Part shown: positions 49,987 through 63,359 of the stretch, piece by piece
Layout: every line of letters begins with the position of its first letter
Position numbering within the stretch: the stretch's first letter is position 1
Source of the DNA: Zonotrichia leucophrys gambelii
Lineage: Eukaryota; Chordata; Aves; Passeriformes; Passerellidae
Assembly (NCBI RefSeq): GCF_028769735.1
Contig: NC_088171.1
Span: forward strand, 57,195,613-57,259,612
Direction of reading: 5' to 3'
Length of the DNA stretch: 64,000 nucleotides
The notes under the pieces: generated by a model
Told to the model about the DNA's origin: nothing
What the model saw: only the letters and a program-made list of their open reading frames with translations
Databases searched by the model: none
Made by a program: the position numbers and the translations under genes

Positions 49987-50967
49987 TTGTAAAATCATCT
50001 ATCATAGACCACTGTTAGAGCTAAAAGCATATGCTGTGAGTTGTGTTGAGAAGTTTCCTCCAACAAAAAGAATGAAATGTTCTGGGACAATCTGTGTGCA
50101 AAAAATGATAGATAGTATGAAGTCCATTTTATTAATTACACATGTCCAAATCACATATTTCAACCATTTCCAGGTGAGAATGGTATCTCTAACAGCCTAT
50201 ATATTGCCCCAGTTGATGAATTATTGATTGCAAATTGTCAGTATTTGTCATACCTTCTGTCTTTTCAACTCTAGTTTTTTGTTTTGTTTTATCTTGGATG
50301 TCAGACTATGCATCTTAGTCCAGCACTGGGCAGCACTGAATACCCAAAGCCTTTTTGCTCTCACGGGTGTTAAGGTCCAGCTTTCTGTTGATTACAAAGG
50401 GCAAGTCCATCTGAATGCCTGCTGTTATGCATCTCAACCCTGTGGCTGCTAATGCCTAAGAAAGTTATACAATCTTTAAATAACCAATTATTACACATAA
50501 TTTTTATAAGTAACTGACATACGCCACTAATACCAGGAAACTCACTCACATTATTTGCCATCAGTCCGCACTTTGCTTCAATTTACTTCCTTATTGCATT
50601 TCTTCAACTAGGATTTTAATCTCTAGGAAGACAGTAGTAGTCATACTTTCCATTTTATAACCCATTCATAATTTTGAGCACCTCTACTAATTAATTAAAT
50701 AATGTTGATGTCCATCATGGATACACTGACAGAGAACAAGTAATACATAATTTCTGATTAGCAAGCCCCTTTTAAAATGGCTCAAATATTAACTCCAAGT
50801 TTTTCTTTTTCTTCTACAATGTAGGCTCATATTTTTAAGAAGACTTCAGAAATAGTATTGTTCTCTTGGATGTGCAGGGCATAATTTCAACAAAATACAC
50901 TAATTTGTATATTCAGAAGCTTTATGCAGTTCACCATGTATATTGCACAATATGTGCCCAACCAGCC
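49987..50967. other. Spacer between two solo LTRs, no gene recognised
   Basis: AT-rich; no retroviral gag, pol or env similarity recognised. This argues that the two LTRs are independent insertions and not the ends of one provirus. Confidence 0.6.
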
Positions 50968-51375
50968 TGTTAGGTTGCAAGAATCCGTGTATCTCGGGCT
51001 GTTGTATGAGACCAATCCAGCTAGTTTGGACTCTGGCCCACATGGACAAAATAAAAGACAAGAAGCGCTCCTCTCCACGTGGGAATGAGTGTCCGGTTTA
51101 TTGGCTTGGGAATGAACACTTCCAGTTCCAGTGACCACCCAGGTGGGAAAAAGGGCGTGACAGTCTTGCAGTGGACTTTTATACCCGAGGGGATGGGGGC
51201 AGGGGAAGAGGACCGCGGTCAATGGGATACCATTGAGGAGGGGCGAGGGGAGGGTAACCAGGGAACAGACCACCAGGGTGTACAGCAGACGGATGCATGA
51301 GGGAAAAACCATGACATGGGAGAGGGGAAATAACAATCTACAAGACATACCATACTCAGTACAAATTTCCCAACA
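50968..51375 (-). mobile_element. Solo LTR, about 408 bp
   Basis: On the - strand it begins TGTTGGGAAATTTG at 51375. It carries TATAAAA at 51183-51177 and, about 75 bp later, AATAAA at 51102-51097, then an R/U5-like region ending near AACCTAACA at 50968. This is the compact U3-R-U5 layout of an LTR. I found no convincing target duplication, so the 3' end is uncertain. The 168-codon open frame through it (50887-51393, - strand) is not a retroviral gene. Confidence 0.75.
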
Positions 51376-52844
51376 CCCAGTGCAAAACAACAACTACATA
51401 AACTATTTGCTGCAATACAACATTAGGTTTTCAGTCTATTTTCTTTACAATGGCATCCAAAAAGAGTTGTGCAGGACTATGCACAGAATTATAAAGGAGC
51501 AAAATCAGAGTATAAAAACTGTAGCTTCCTGTAGAAGTTTAATTTTCCTGCATTTATTAGGATTAGTGTAGACACTTGAAAATATAAGAGAAATTCTTGC
51601 AGGTAAGTGTTTCTTAATTGCTAGTCTCACAAGAAGGTTTTGTTTGATAGATGGCTTGCTGTTTTGTAAATACCTCTTCAGTGGGCATTTCTACCTAGTC
51701 CCAAAGCAGAACATGAATAAAAAAATCAAACCATAGGTAACAATACTTGCCAGAAAATTCAAATTATTTCATAACAGTACAATATCTCTTGATGACAGAA
51801 GATTGGCACAATGCAGTAATACCATTGCGAGCAATCTGATCCTAAATCCATCAAGTATAATGGGAATCTCTGTCCTTTTAGAAGACATTAGTTACGGTCT
51901 CTAGCTGGAGCATAGTTTTGGGCATGAATTTCTCCTCTGGATGTGGAAACTGCAGAAAAATATCCTAAGATTTGCTATAGACTGAAAGGAAGAATTTCAC
52001 AGTAAAATGACAGAAAAATACTTTGTTTAAAAAAACTCATACCTAGAAAGAGAACAGAAACACATATTACATATTTGCTAACGCATGCTTAATATCACCT
52101 CCTGTCTAATGCTTCTTCTTGTTTTTCTGTTTTTCACAATTCCATCTCCCTGAGGGTTAGTTGGAAGTTTAGTGTGACTTTTAAAACAGATCTTAGGTAA
52201 GTCTGGTTACAAATTTCGACACATTTATCATTGCACAAAGCCTATCTCTGCAATTCACAAGAGTGTTGTTTATCTTGGTTTTGGCTCTGAGTCACAAACT
52301 CAGTCAGTTTTTAGGAAAATCTTGAAAGTCAAATCACAGCATGTAAACAAACATTCTGCTTATTCTGTGTAAAGTAGTTTCTCAGAAGGATAAATGTCAC
52401 AAATTATGCTGGAAAGGTATGTTCATCTCCTTTTTATACATATGGGTGTGACCAGAAAACAAGGGGACTAAATCAAATCCCTTTCTTGCTGCTGAATTCA
52501 TTGACAATATTCCTGATGACCTGGAAGTGGATGAGTCTGAACAAATGAGTGGCCCTTTAAAATTAGGTTTAGCAGACTAGTACAAAACAGAGTTTTGAAG
52601 TGCACTCAGTGCAGAAACAGGAGCTTCTGTGCTCACTTCTTCAACGTACTGATCTGATATCCCTTCAACAAACTACTTGATCATGTAGATTTTTATAGGC
52701 ACCTAGAGTAACAACACCAGCCCTGTAGATGTTATGCTGTTTACTAGAGGAAAAGGACTGTGATCTATTTACTATTGAACATCATATTTAAAGTAATTTG
52801 AAAATATGGGCCTTTGGGGTTCACTTCAAAATTTAGGATGAGAG
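51376..52844. other. Intergenic DNA, nothing recognised
   Basis: AT-rich sequence without a recognisable gene or repeat. Confidence 0.55.
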
Positions 52845-53098
52845 TACAAGGCCACAAGTTGTGCTAAGGGAGATTTAAATTCAATATTAGGAAAAATTTC
52901 TTCACCACAAGGGTTCTTAAGTACTGGAACAGGCTGACAAAGGAAGTGGTTGAGTCACCATGGAAGCATTTTAAAAATGTGTAGATATAGCATTTAGGAG
53001 ACATGGTTTAGTAGTGGACTTTGCAGTATTAGGTTTATGGTTGGAGTCAATGATCTTAAGGGTCTTTTCCAACCTAAATGATTCTATCATTCTATGAT
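52845..53098 (+). mobile_element. CR1 LINE 3' end
   Basis: Clear avian CR1 3' terminus from memory: 'gaaaaatttcttcacc', 'ctggaacaggctgac', 'catggtttagtagtgga', 'gatcttaagggtcttttcc', 'aacctaaatgattctat'. It ends in the CR1-type terminal octamer repeat (ATTCTATC ATTCTATG). It is 5'-truncated to about 250 bp. Confidence 0.93.
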
Positions 53099-53789
53099 AT
53101 CTGAACAGAAGTAATTGTGGAGAACATCTACAAGAAACACTACTGGCTTTCAGTTAAATAATCTCTCACGGGGAGTTACTTTTAGGAAGGTAGTCTAGGA
53201 CAGCCCCATTGTGGAATCCATTTCACCTTGTACTCCCACTGGTTTGATTGCCCTTTCATAGCATTGATAAGAATTAATGGAGCTAGGATTTTGGAAAGTT
53301 GGCAGGAGGGGAAAGAGAATGAAGTCCTCCATATCATACCTTACTTGGCAGTAACTCTTGACACATAACTCTTCACTAGGAGATTAAAGGAAAGAATACA
53401 TCTCTCCCCCTACTATCTAGAAAAGGTAAAGGACATTAGGCATTATTATTATATGTTGGTATTCAAAATGTAACCTGTTCAAGAACTTGTTAGGTATGGG
53501 ATGCTGGGTTTGAAACCAGAATTCAATTCTGAAGTCTGACTTAGAAAACCTCTAAATTATGGTTGAAAACTGACAGAATCTGATGTAACTTCTTTCATTG
53601 CACAGCAGTTCCTCACCCCAAAAAAAAATTCTCAGACTTGCAGAAAGATGAGTCTATCCCTGTCCTTATTGGCTTCTATATTTTAGTCTACACTTAAGAC
53701 TATTTCTGCACTAAAAATCTTCATTGAATTCAGCCAGATTGGTCAGAAGTATGATGATTGCAGCAGTTTTTACTGATATATACACATGT

Positions 53790-53796
<7 letters not shown>

Positions 53797-53824
<28 letters not shown>
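53797..53824 (+). repeat. (TA)n microsatellite
   Basis: Uninterrupted alternating TA, preceded by imperfect TATACACATG-type sequence. Confidence 0.95.
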
Positions 53825-53825
<1 letters not shown>

Positions 53826-56800
53826 TTTTAAATACTCATATATGGTTTTATTATCACAGTAGGACAACATGGAAAGGCTTGTACTGACAAAGCTAATAGT
53901 CCTATTTCTGCAGCTGTGTCTCTCCTAAGTGCATTTTTTACAGTGTACAACTGTTTCAACCTGCTAGAAAAGTGATTTAAAGCAGATGCTTCCTGAGATT
54001 TCTGGCTTCATCTACAATCAAATTTCCTAGGAAGAATTCTTATTATTTTGAATTAAAGAAGAAGAAGCTAAAGATAAAGGCTGTCTCATTTATGTTCATA
54101 TTTAAAATGTTACTCTTTATTTTAACCAACTTAATTAATTTCCTTAAATTGCTTCTAGTTCATAAATTACTCTCAAAGGAACGTATAGCCTGAAAATTGT
54201 CTTCTATGGACCCCATATACAACTGCAGCATTTTATAATTAAAACAAATGTTAAATGTTTATTGACAGACAAGGTCTCTCAAATTATGAGAATACTAAGT
54301 TCAAGAAAAAGCCTACTGCAGTCTTGCTGTTAATAACATATTCCAAAATAGCTTAAGACTTCCACTAACACTACCAGTTTCATTCTGCATATACTCTCCT
54401 GTAAATCTTCATTGCTCCTCCTAATTCTTAGCATTGCACAAAATAAATCCATCTGAATGAGGTGCATGACTTTAATTTTTCTTCTTTACAACTGACTTTT
54501 TAAAAATTAAATCTGCTTAAGGACTGAAATGCCTTATAATAATCTACACTGAGAATTGCTTAGATAGAAGTTAATTAAAAGCTACTTTGTAGAGAGACTA
54601 GGTTCTAAGGTTTTCTAAGCTAGGTTACCTCTCTATAAATCTAAGGACTTGACACACAAAATATTTATTATTGTTGGAATAGCACATTATTATATATAAT
54701 ACAATAATGATTATATATAATAGAAAAATCCATATTGACAAATGTATGCAAGTTAGACACATATATTAAACTTTCCACGAGAAAATGTAAGTCACACAGC
54801 AAGTTCCATATCCACATGTCTGACCAAAAGAAAGAACTCAATGGAATACTATTAAAAAACATTTTTTCCATTATTCTCTGTTAGAGGTAAGCAAAAAGTG
54901 AAATATGCCTCTACAAAATGGAGCAGTTTTGCTTTAATAATCTAACCAGAGGTCCAAAATCCTCTTTGACTGAAAAAGATGAATAATAGCCATTAGATTT
55001 TTTCCAGACAGCTGAACAGACTAGCAGCTTAGAAATCTGGAAATTATTAAACATTTAAATACCACTCATCTCCCTCCTTGGATGTTAAAAATATTAAAAA
55101 CAATAAAGAATCATTTGAACTAAGTCATCTATTGTCCCACGTTGTAGGATCTACAAGATGTAGCAATAACAGACAATACAGTAACACAACATTCTTAGAA
55201 AAAATCTACATTTGGAAATAATTTGTTAAACTGTGAATTTTGCACTTTCAAAAGCAACAGCACCATGATTTTCAACCATGCATCAAAAATATGCTAGTAG
55301 TAGTAAGATGAAGGCAGTATTTTTTCTTCTGGAGGCATTACTATCTCCATATGGTGCAATACCTTTCACTCAATTATGATATACTATAATACTGATTGCT
55401 GCAGTAATTGTGCCTTCCTTAATTTATTGTATTACAGCCCTCTTAATAATCTACTACTTTAAATAGCAAAGATTAGATACTATAAATACTGTTTATACTC
55501 TGCAATAGTTCAGTACAGAATAAAGAGTCTTACATCATTCCAAACAAATGGAAGCTGGATTAAACTTTTAGTATCATTTAATTCCATTGTTATAAAAGAC
55601 CAACAACAAGCTGAAGCATTAGAAATCAAATAATCCTTGCATTACTTGCAATGGAAAATACTGTTACCACTGAATGAAATGTAGCTAAAGCTGCTGAGTG
55701 CAGCAGTTACCCTCTGTCAGGGTGCACACCAGGAGCAGTTAAATGCCCTTATTCCACAAAACTGTTGGAGTAATAGGGAGCACCACCCAAAACACGGACC
55801 ACATGCATGGCTGGTCAGATGCTTAGCTGTGTGGGTGGAGGGATTTCTCCAGGAGCTTAACACAAACAAATGAGTTGGGCATGTGCTCAGAAGCAAAACA
55901 AGCAGCCTAAATGGCAGAAAATGATGCTGTATGGAAACTGGGTACAGTGAGTGGAAGGACAGATTATTTCAAAATTGTATTTTCTGCTTCTTTTCAGGAG
56001 CATATGCAAAAACTCCAAAAGAATAAAAGATTTAGTTCCATGGGCCTCATAAATAAAAATCATCAGCCAGCCAAATAAAAAACTAACCGACAAATCTAAT
56101 TAACCTTCTACCAAATAATCAGCTACTCAAAAGTGACTAATTTAATGTCTTGAAAATTGTATGCTATTTTTCCTAGAGCCCATTAACTCCTTTTACAAAA
56201 TCAGCCCCTCCCTGCCACAATGCATCAGTACTTAAACATTTGTTTGATGGGGGATCAGGCTTTGCTAGGTTAAGTGTTAGGCTGTGCCTTTCCCTTTTCT
56301 CTTAGTCAAAGAAAGTGGATAGTTCTGAGTCCATGGTAATGTTTCTAAATACAGAAAGATATTTGGAAAGACTTCTGATCAAATTGACACAGGTCTGTAA
56401 TTCATGCAAGTCATTTATTTTAGGCTGGGTATCAATAGAAGCATATGGCGTAAATAGAGATGAGTGTACAATTTTATGGCGACATTACATAAATTTAAAC
56501 AAATCTCACCCTGAGTTGGCCCACTAAGGTCCAATTTTAAACAATCTCTCTGCTGCTTAAGCCTATAAATAGCTGGCAAAATATAGAATTCTTGAGAAAT
56601 TCCTTAATGTTAAGGCCACTTGCTTCATGTATTTTGGATTTGCTGATGGCTCTTTGAATTTGGACATGACTTCATATGACATTTCCAGAGAGAATAACAA
56701 TATTTTGTTAAGAAAAAAACACATGAACTTCTAACCCAATGTGCAGATGAAATTGGTTAGTAACCTCCATTGCCTACATTTTTTGAAACTACTACACCAT

Positions 56801-57794
56801 AAAAAAAAAAAAACTGTGAAAAGTCAGCATTTGCTGTTTAGACCAGCTTATTTGTGATCAATGTAATTAAGATGAAACTGTCAGTGTTCCTTGTCCATGG
56901 ATTCTTTAAAATAGGATAAATACAATGGCATTTGCTGAGCTACCTTCTTCATGCTTCATTGTTGCTGCTGCCACAAGCTCTACAAATATCATTAGAAAAA
57001 GACAATTGACTCCTCAGACAGAATTTATGCACCACATTATTTTCATACTTGTACCAAAATTTGAACCCTTGGATCTTTTATTTACAAATTACATAATCTT
57101 AAATATAAGATTAATTTAACAAGAGTCTGTTATGACTTCCATATAAACAAGAGAGAGATTTAAAAGGAAGGCAATTTGCTCAACCTAATCTTATCATGCC
57201 AGGTACATGATATTGTAATAATGGCATCATAATTATTCCCATAACAATAACAGTTCTGTAATGGAAGCAGGCAGCCTGGTTTTGATGGGTGCACGTATGA
57301 ACACAAGAAAAGAGACAGTCTTTGCCACGGGCTTTCTACTTCCTTCTGCAAGCAAAAGGAAGAAAAGTTAAAGAGGTTGCCTGTGGTACACTATTTTAAG
57401 AGTCCTCCAAACTCTTAATCAGAGGGTAAATTTTTTGCACAGTTGTGCAAAGTTTTTCTTCCTTATATGAAAATTGACCTATTTCTTAGCACGGCATTGT
57501 TTCTATATGAGCAGAGTGGTTTGTCAGTAGGTCAGAAGCACAGATGCAATTGTTCCTTCACACTACAAAATGGTTTAGTGAAATTATCTTGCTCGACTAG
57601 ATTGGAGGCATTAGACTATCTAGGCACTCAGCTTCAGTCAAAGCAGCTGTACCATTTACATGGTGGGCTGCCATCATTTTCAACAGTACAGCTGTGAGGG
57701 GAAGCAAACTGTGCTGTGGGTGCTGGAGTAGGAGCTTCATAAAGAGGTTTTGTTCGCAGGGGGACTGCAATGTTAAAATCCATCTTGAGTTTAT

Positions 57795-57895
57795 ACATAT
57801 ATAAATATAGGCAGGTAGGTATATATATATATATGTATTTTTTATATATGTATTTTTTATACATATATTATATATATTTTATATATGTATTTTTT
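57795..57895 (+). repeat. AT-rich, partly palindromic tract
   Basis: Alternating AT blocks with repeated units of the form TATATATGTATTTTTTA. Confidence 0.85.
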
Positions 57896-60299
57896 AAAAC
57901 GCCCCCACCCAAAACAGAATTTTTTTTGCTAGTGTAATTACACAAGCTCTCTCAAAGACTTAACCTGATTTGACAAAACTGCCTTCTGTCAGCATGGCTG
58001 TGATGAGTGCAGGGGTTCTCTTTAGCAAAGCTGTATTGGCCACAATGTGTGAAATTTTTTTATTAAACAAAAATACCGTCTTACATTAGCACAGTGTCAT
58101 AGTCTGACTTCTGTTTGCACAATCTTTCACTGTCAGGCATAAAGCTACAGTATTTGATGGCAGCATGAAGCCAGGTGGGGTATGAGCTGCTGCTCAACTA
58201 GGTTCAGATTTTAGTTAAGAAACATCTATGTAGCAAAAAACTGACAGGCATCTTTGTTGGCATATCGTAAAACTGAACAAACATTGCATGCATACAGTGA
58301 GGTTTTTTTCTCATTCTTGCTGTGATCTCATGTTAAAGAAAAAAACAGAGATGCCACCATATGTGGTACTTGCCCTGTGCCACCGGGATCCCAGGTTTCT
58401 ACAGGATACTTCCCGTACCACCCAGGCATAAGTGCTGTGATGATTCCTTTCTTTTGTAAATGCAAGAGTCTCCACCAATATTCTCAATCTCTCCAAGGTG
58501 TGAAGTAGGCCTATGTAATTTATTAATAAAACAATTTGTTTTGTTTTGTTAATAAAACAATTAAAAGATGCAACAAGAAAGCCGAGTGATTGCTTCTCTA
58601 ACACCCCCTATTTGGGGACCCACCCAGAGGACTGCAAAAGGAAAGTTAAGGGGATTGGAGGCTGAGAAGCTAAGTGTTATTGAAAGGAGAAACACCAACA
58701 AAGCTGAGCAGGATACCTCACTCCTTCCTTGCACTAGAGCCACTGACAATTTCATTTCATTTCTTAACAGGAAGGGCTTGTTACTAAGATTAAGAAATTA
58801 TTCTTATTTACCTTAAAGAATCAAGAGAACCAGTCTCTGGGATTTTGTGAAAACTGGCATGCTTGTAACACATGTGTTCTTCTAAGACAATATATCCTGC
58901 TCCTTGCTCTAGGGCAAGAGAGTTTCTAAGCACCTTTGTGGCCCAAAAGATGATGCCACTCTCTAGCTATACCAGTGCTAGAAAGTGAAACCATTTTCTG
59001 TCTCTGGGATTAACTAGTATGACAAGATTTACGTCTGCAGTGCTAAGCTTTCCTATAATCTCAAGTAGAGTAGCCACATCCAAACTGCCGAATATATCTC
59101 CTTCAGATCACCACATAACCACAGAGCCTCATTGAAATTACAGTTTCAGCAGTGGTCCCAGTGGTCCCACTTGCCTTGCTGCCCCAGACAGGAGGGAGAT
59201 CAGTGTGCTGATGTTTGGACTACCTAGTCTTTGGGTAGAGAAATGATCAGCTTGTACCACAGCCCTTACTAACAATTTGACAGTATCAAGAACCACAGGA
59301 CAAGGCTTGGACTTGTGAACTGTCTCTGTTTAGTTTAATAGTATAAACACAGACTTAGACTTTTCTGCATGCAGAAGGGTTACATGAGTTCAAGGACAGA
59401 TCGGACAAGCACTTGGAAGTTAGGTCTACTGAGGGTTGCTGAATAGCCAAACCACATGAGCTAGAGAAAATCCCCTGAGCTAAAAACAGCCAGAGATTAG
59501 AACAGTCAGAAGATGTGTCACATATAGTTGTTCTGTTCTCACTCTTTCCTGGGAATCAACTCAATTTCTAGTCTTAGAAACCACAAGACAGACCTCTGGT
59601 CCTCACCAGTAAAGATATTCTCAAGCTCTGAGGACTCACTGAGACCTGCACTGAGCTCAGCTTTCTGAGACTTTATCTTTACACATACATGTAGAAACAT
59701 ACAAATGCATTTGCAAATGCACCTCGGGTTTTTTTTGAAGATCTTCTCCACTGCATTAATGATACCTTGAAATGTCAGGAGTGCTATGCTGTCACTGCAG
59801 CCTCAGTTGCAGGTGGTCTCAGAGGAAGATACCAGAGCAGACATATCGTACTCAGCTGCAGCCTGGTGTCCAAAATTTGAGCCTGAGTTTCCTACATATT
59901 AATTAGATAGAATGTACCTCAGGATGTTTCACTTCTTTGCAATACAAGCTTTAGTTTGCAGGGTGCCTGATAAAATACATTCAAATTGAGATTAAGATAG
60001 GGAATTACATGTTTTGGTAACACTGAGAAATATGATATGAAAGTGGAGACAGTGGAAGAATGAGGATGCACTTGAAAAATTTCATGGTTTAGGAGTTTTA
60101 TTTAATTTGTCAAAAGGCTATTCTTCCACTCATCTCCCAAAGAAAAATAAAACATCTAATAACACAGGATTCATGCACCTTTCCCACTTTTGGTACCACG
60201 TAGGAGTTTTCAGAGATCCTTTCTCCCTGAAGAGGGAAAATCACTCTCAGGGAGAAGAACAGCAGCCACATTGCCAGGTGCTCTCCCAGGAGTGACAGT

Positions 60300-60830
60300 G
60301 CGGGGGAGAGGGCCCATTTGGGGAAGCCCCTGCAGGGCTGCAAATGAGCGAAACAGCACCGCGGGCGGGGAGGGTGCGTGTCCGGACCAGTCGTGCCGAG
60401 CTGTGCCGCGCCGAGACGGGCACAGCGCCGGCACTGTGCTCCTGCTCGGCTGCGGGCGGGCAGCGGGAAGCAACGGCAAGCGTGCCCTTCTCCTTCTCCT
60501 TCTCCTTCTCCTTCTCCTTCTCCTTCTCCTTCTCCTTCTCCTTCTCCTTCTCCTTCTCCTTCTCCTTCTCCTTCTCCTTCTCCTTCTCCTTCTCCTTCTC
60601 CTTCTCCTTCTCCTTCTCCTTCTCCCGGCCGGATGCCGGAGGTTGCCGGGGAAGCGGGGCAGTGTGCGGTCACGGTCCGGCCCGGGCGGAGGGCACAGAG
60701 GGCGGCGGTGCTGGGGGCTCCAGCAGCCCGCGGCCAACACCCACTGTGCTCGCTGGTGGTGTGCTCCTTTGTCCTACCCTGCCCGCTCCCTCTGTTCCAG
60801 TTTGCCCATAAACCTGGAGTCCCCTCCGCT
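60300..60830. other. CpG-rich patch with hexanucleotide array
   Basis: GC-rich, CpG-dense DNA on both sides of the TTCTCC array. Long open frames exist in nearly every frame only because the 6-bp repeat has no stop codon. No known gene was recognised; it could be a distal promoter or part of an unrecognised retroelement. Confidence 0.7.
60486..60626 (+). repeat. Perfect hexanucleotide array (CCTTCT)n, about 23 copies
   Basis: About 140 bp of uninterrupted CCTTCT on the + strand (AGAAGG on -). No interruption was seen, which suggests recent expansion and likely length polymorphism. Confidence 0.98.
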
Positions 60831-62589
60831 GAAGTGACCAATAATTAAGTGGACCCAGTGAAGAGCAACCAGTGCATGGCTTCCCACATGAGCAGCTTAT
60901 GTTGCTCTGATTTGGAATTCTGACACAGAAAGAGGAACTTTCTTCAGGAAACATGCTGCATCTTTCCAGATTTGAGCTGTGGTGCAATCTTCATGCCAAG
61001 CCACGTGATTTTTATGGATGTGTTTTTTAGACCAAAAGGCCCTGGTTATTCTTCCTTTTACACCACTGGAGACCTTTTGCTCTGAATGGAGCTACTGTGA
61101 TTTATAATGTGCCCTCGGATAAAGAGGAGCAAGGCCACATACTGCCTTTCTGCATGAGGTTCTGTAGCCAGTGTGCTGTGCAGATGCAGCATGAGTTCAC
61201 CTGCATGCAGGCTGGATCAAACATGTGCCTTTTATTTCTCTATGGCTACTAAACAATGTGCACCTTTTATTTCTTTTATAATGGCCACTAAATTATGTGA
61301 ATGGTGATTAAAAAACAAGTCTGAGTTTTGTGGGCAGGTTTGAAGAGGGTTTTGTTCTTCAAGGCACTGCTACACAATGATTGGCAATCCTAAAAGTATT
61401 AATACCTGTCCTATATGTTAGTACTTACCTGTACATGGAATGAATTGCATGATGGGCACATGTACTGGCCACAGAAAGCGGAAGGTCTGAGTCAGTCTCA
61501 CAGACTGGAACCTCTGTGTCCAGAGAGTCAATGTATTTCTGAAATTTATCCTATGAAGGCAGTCTTTCTTAAGGATAGGAGTAATAAAACTAGTAAGAAA
61601 ATCCTTGTAGGAGATAAATTAAACTGTGTACAGTGGGTTCTGGAAACTTGTCTGGGACTGTTGATCAGGTTTCTGAGAACAAAATTAATGCAGAATCTAG
61701 AAAAATTTTGGTACTGTTTACTTATTATTTAATTATTTTAATTATTATATTTGAATTAATGTAATTTTTAATTATTTAATTTCTGCCTTTGAAAAATTAC
61801 TCTGAAGGTAAGGTCTAGAGATTTCTTAATGATGCTAGAGCTTAATACAACTAACACACATGAGTGAGAAATGTCCTCACAGAGCTCTATTTGCCATTAG
61901 CTACAAAAGCACTTTGTGAAAGATAAAGTAAAAATTATTTCAATGAAATAGTTACATCAACTATTAAATGAAATGGGAGTTCCTAAACTTCCTCTGAGAT
62001 ACTGAGATGGAGCCTGACTTCTGCTTTATGTAGATGGGCAGTTCACTTCATTATTTGATTAGCACAATGTCCCCAACCATGTATAAATTTTTTATGTTGC
62101 TGCCTCCCTGACTTGACTATCCTTCTTACTGGCAGGTCCAGAATGCAGATGGCCTTCATCTTCTCAAACTTTTTGCAATGCTTCTGCTGACAACAAGGTA
62201 GCAACAACAAAATAATAACCATATACATTTGTCTGTTATGGTGTGGAGAAAGAAATTGAACAAGATCAAGAAAATAACAAATAACTTTCATAATAGCAAT
62301 ATGTTCATTAAAAAAGCTGAAACACATTAAAGACTTGCAAGACACAAAGATATTAATATTTATCTTTCAGAAGTTAGATCTATCATTGTTTTATTTTAAT
62401 AGATTGTAGTTGACAAAGGTTCACATTCTGTCTCATATTTTAACATGTGCATGCTTAAATAACAGCTTTTGCAGTATTTGCAGAAATTGTTTTCTTTTGT
62501 TTAAAGTCCATGTACATCCCTTTCATATGAACAATATTCTTTCTCAAGTGATAGAACAATTTCAAAGCTACAAAGAACTGCCCAGTATC
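60831..62589. other. Intergenic DNA, nothing recognised
   Basis: AT-rich; no gene or clear repeat identified. Confidence 0.5.
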
Positions 62590-62980
62590 ATAGAAAGATG
62601 ACCTCCAGCCAGGGAATAATGTGCTCTTACTCCAATGATTTCAGAAGGCTGAACAATTGCCTTATTAAGCTATACTATATTACACTAATACTATACTATA
62701 TTAAAGAGATATTATACTAAAGAGATACTCAAGAAAACCCTGTGACCCTTTCCGACAGTCACGACAGAGCTTTTACCCAAGTGGTCAATCAATCCAAACA
62801 ACCATCACCAGTGTCCAATTAACAAATCACTCTCGATAAACAATCTCCATAATCTCCACCTTCAACATGTGCCAAACAACAGGAGCAGCAAATAGAGATA
62901 AGAATTGTTTTCATCTTCCTTCTCTGAGCTTTCTCACTGCCTTCCCCAGGAAAAATCTTTGGGAAGGTTGTGCTTGCTGC
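62590..62980 (-). mobile_element. LTR-like remnant with TATAC repeats
   Basis: The + strand shows 'tcagaaggctgaacaattgc' then a TATAC/TATTAC-type run, 'ctgtgaccctttccgacag', and later 'gagataagaattgttttc' and 'ccaggaaaaatctttggg'. I remember this order from passerine ERV LTRs in reverse orientation. Boundaries are approximate and no target duplication was found. Confidence 0.5.
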
Positions 62981-63359
62981 TCTCAGTGATGAGAACTGCA
63001 GCTACAGCCCAGCAGCCAGCTCTCAAGCTGTTTTCTGGGCATCCTTGCCACCCAGCTTGCTGACCTGATAAGGAGGGCTTTAAATTAGCAATGATACGGA
63101 GGGAGAAAATTACCAAAAGCCCTAGTGGAAGTGATGGGAAGGACTGGAGTGATGTGACAGAAAGAGATCACAGAATCAGGAAAACAGGGCTGAAGGAAGG
63201 CTGCCTCTAGCACTTGCATAGAAGCTAGGAAGTGTCTAAAAGGCACGATTTTGAGGAAGTTCCTAAAATTCTTTCTGGGAAATCAATTTATGTTGCTCAT
63301 GCCTGAGTGCCTCTCTAAAACACCTGTGCACTCATATACATATTATGGGTAATAAAAAA

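Larger units (their letters stand above)
53099..60299. other. Intergenic DNA, no gene recognised
   Basis: Long AT-rich stretch with alternating TA at 53797-53824 and AT-rich palindromic sequence at 57795-57895. Open frames are under 100 codons and unrecognisable. By synteny TNS3 should lie further on this side, but I see no TNS3 exon. Confidence 0.55.

Noticed and set aside
49351..51375. A single provirus bounded by two LTRs
   Set aside because: The two LTRs differ in sequence and length, and the DNA between them shows no retroviral genes.
50887..51393. 168-codon minus-strand frame
   Set aside because: Spans a solo LTR including its TATA and poly(A) signals; no resemblance to retroviral proteins.
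60110..60848. Five long frames with (GE)n, (RR)n, (LL)n, (FS)n or (PS)n repeats
   Set aside because: The 6-bp array has no stop codon in these frames; open in nearly all frames at once is a sign of repeat artefact, not a gene.
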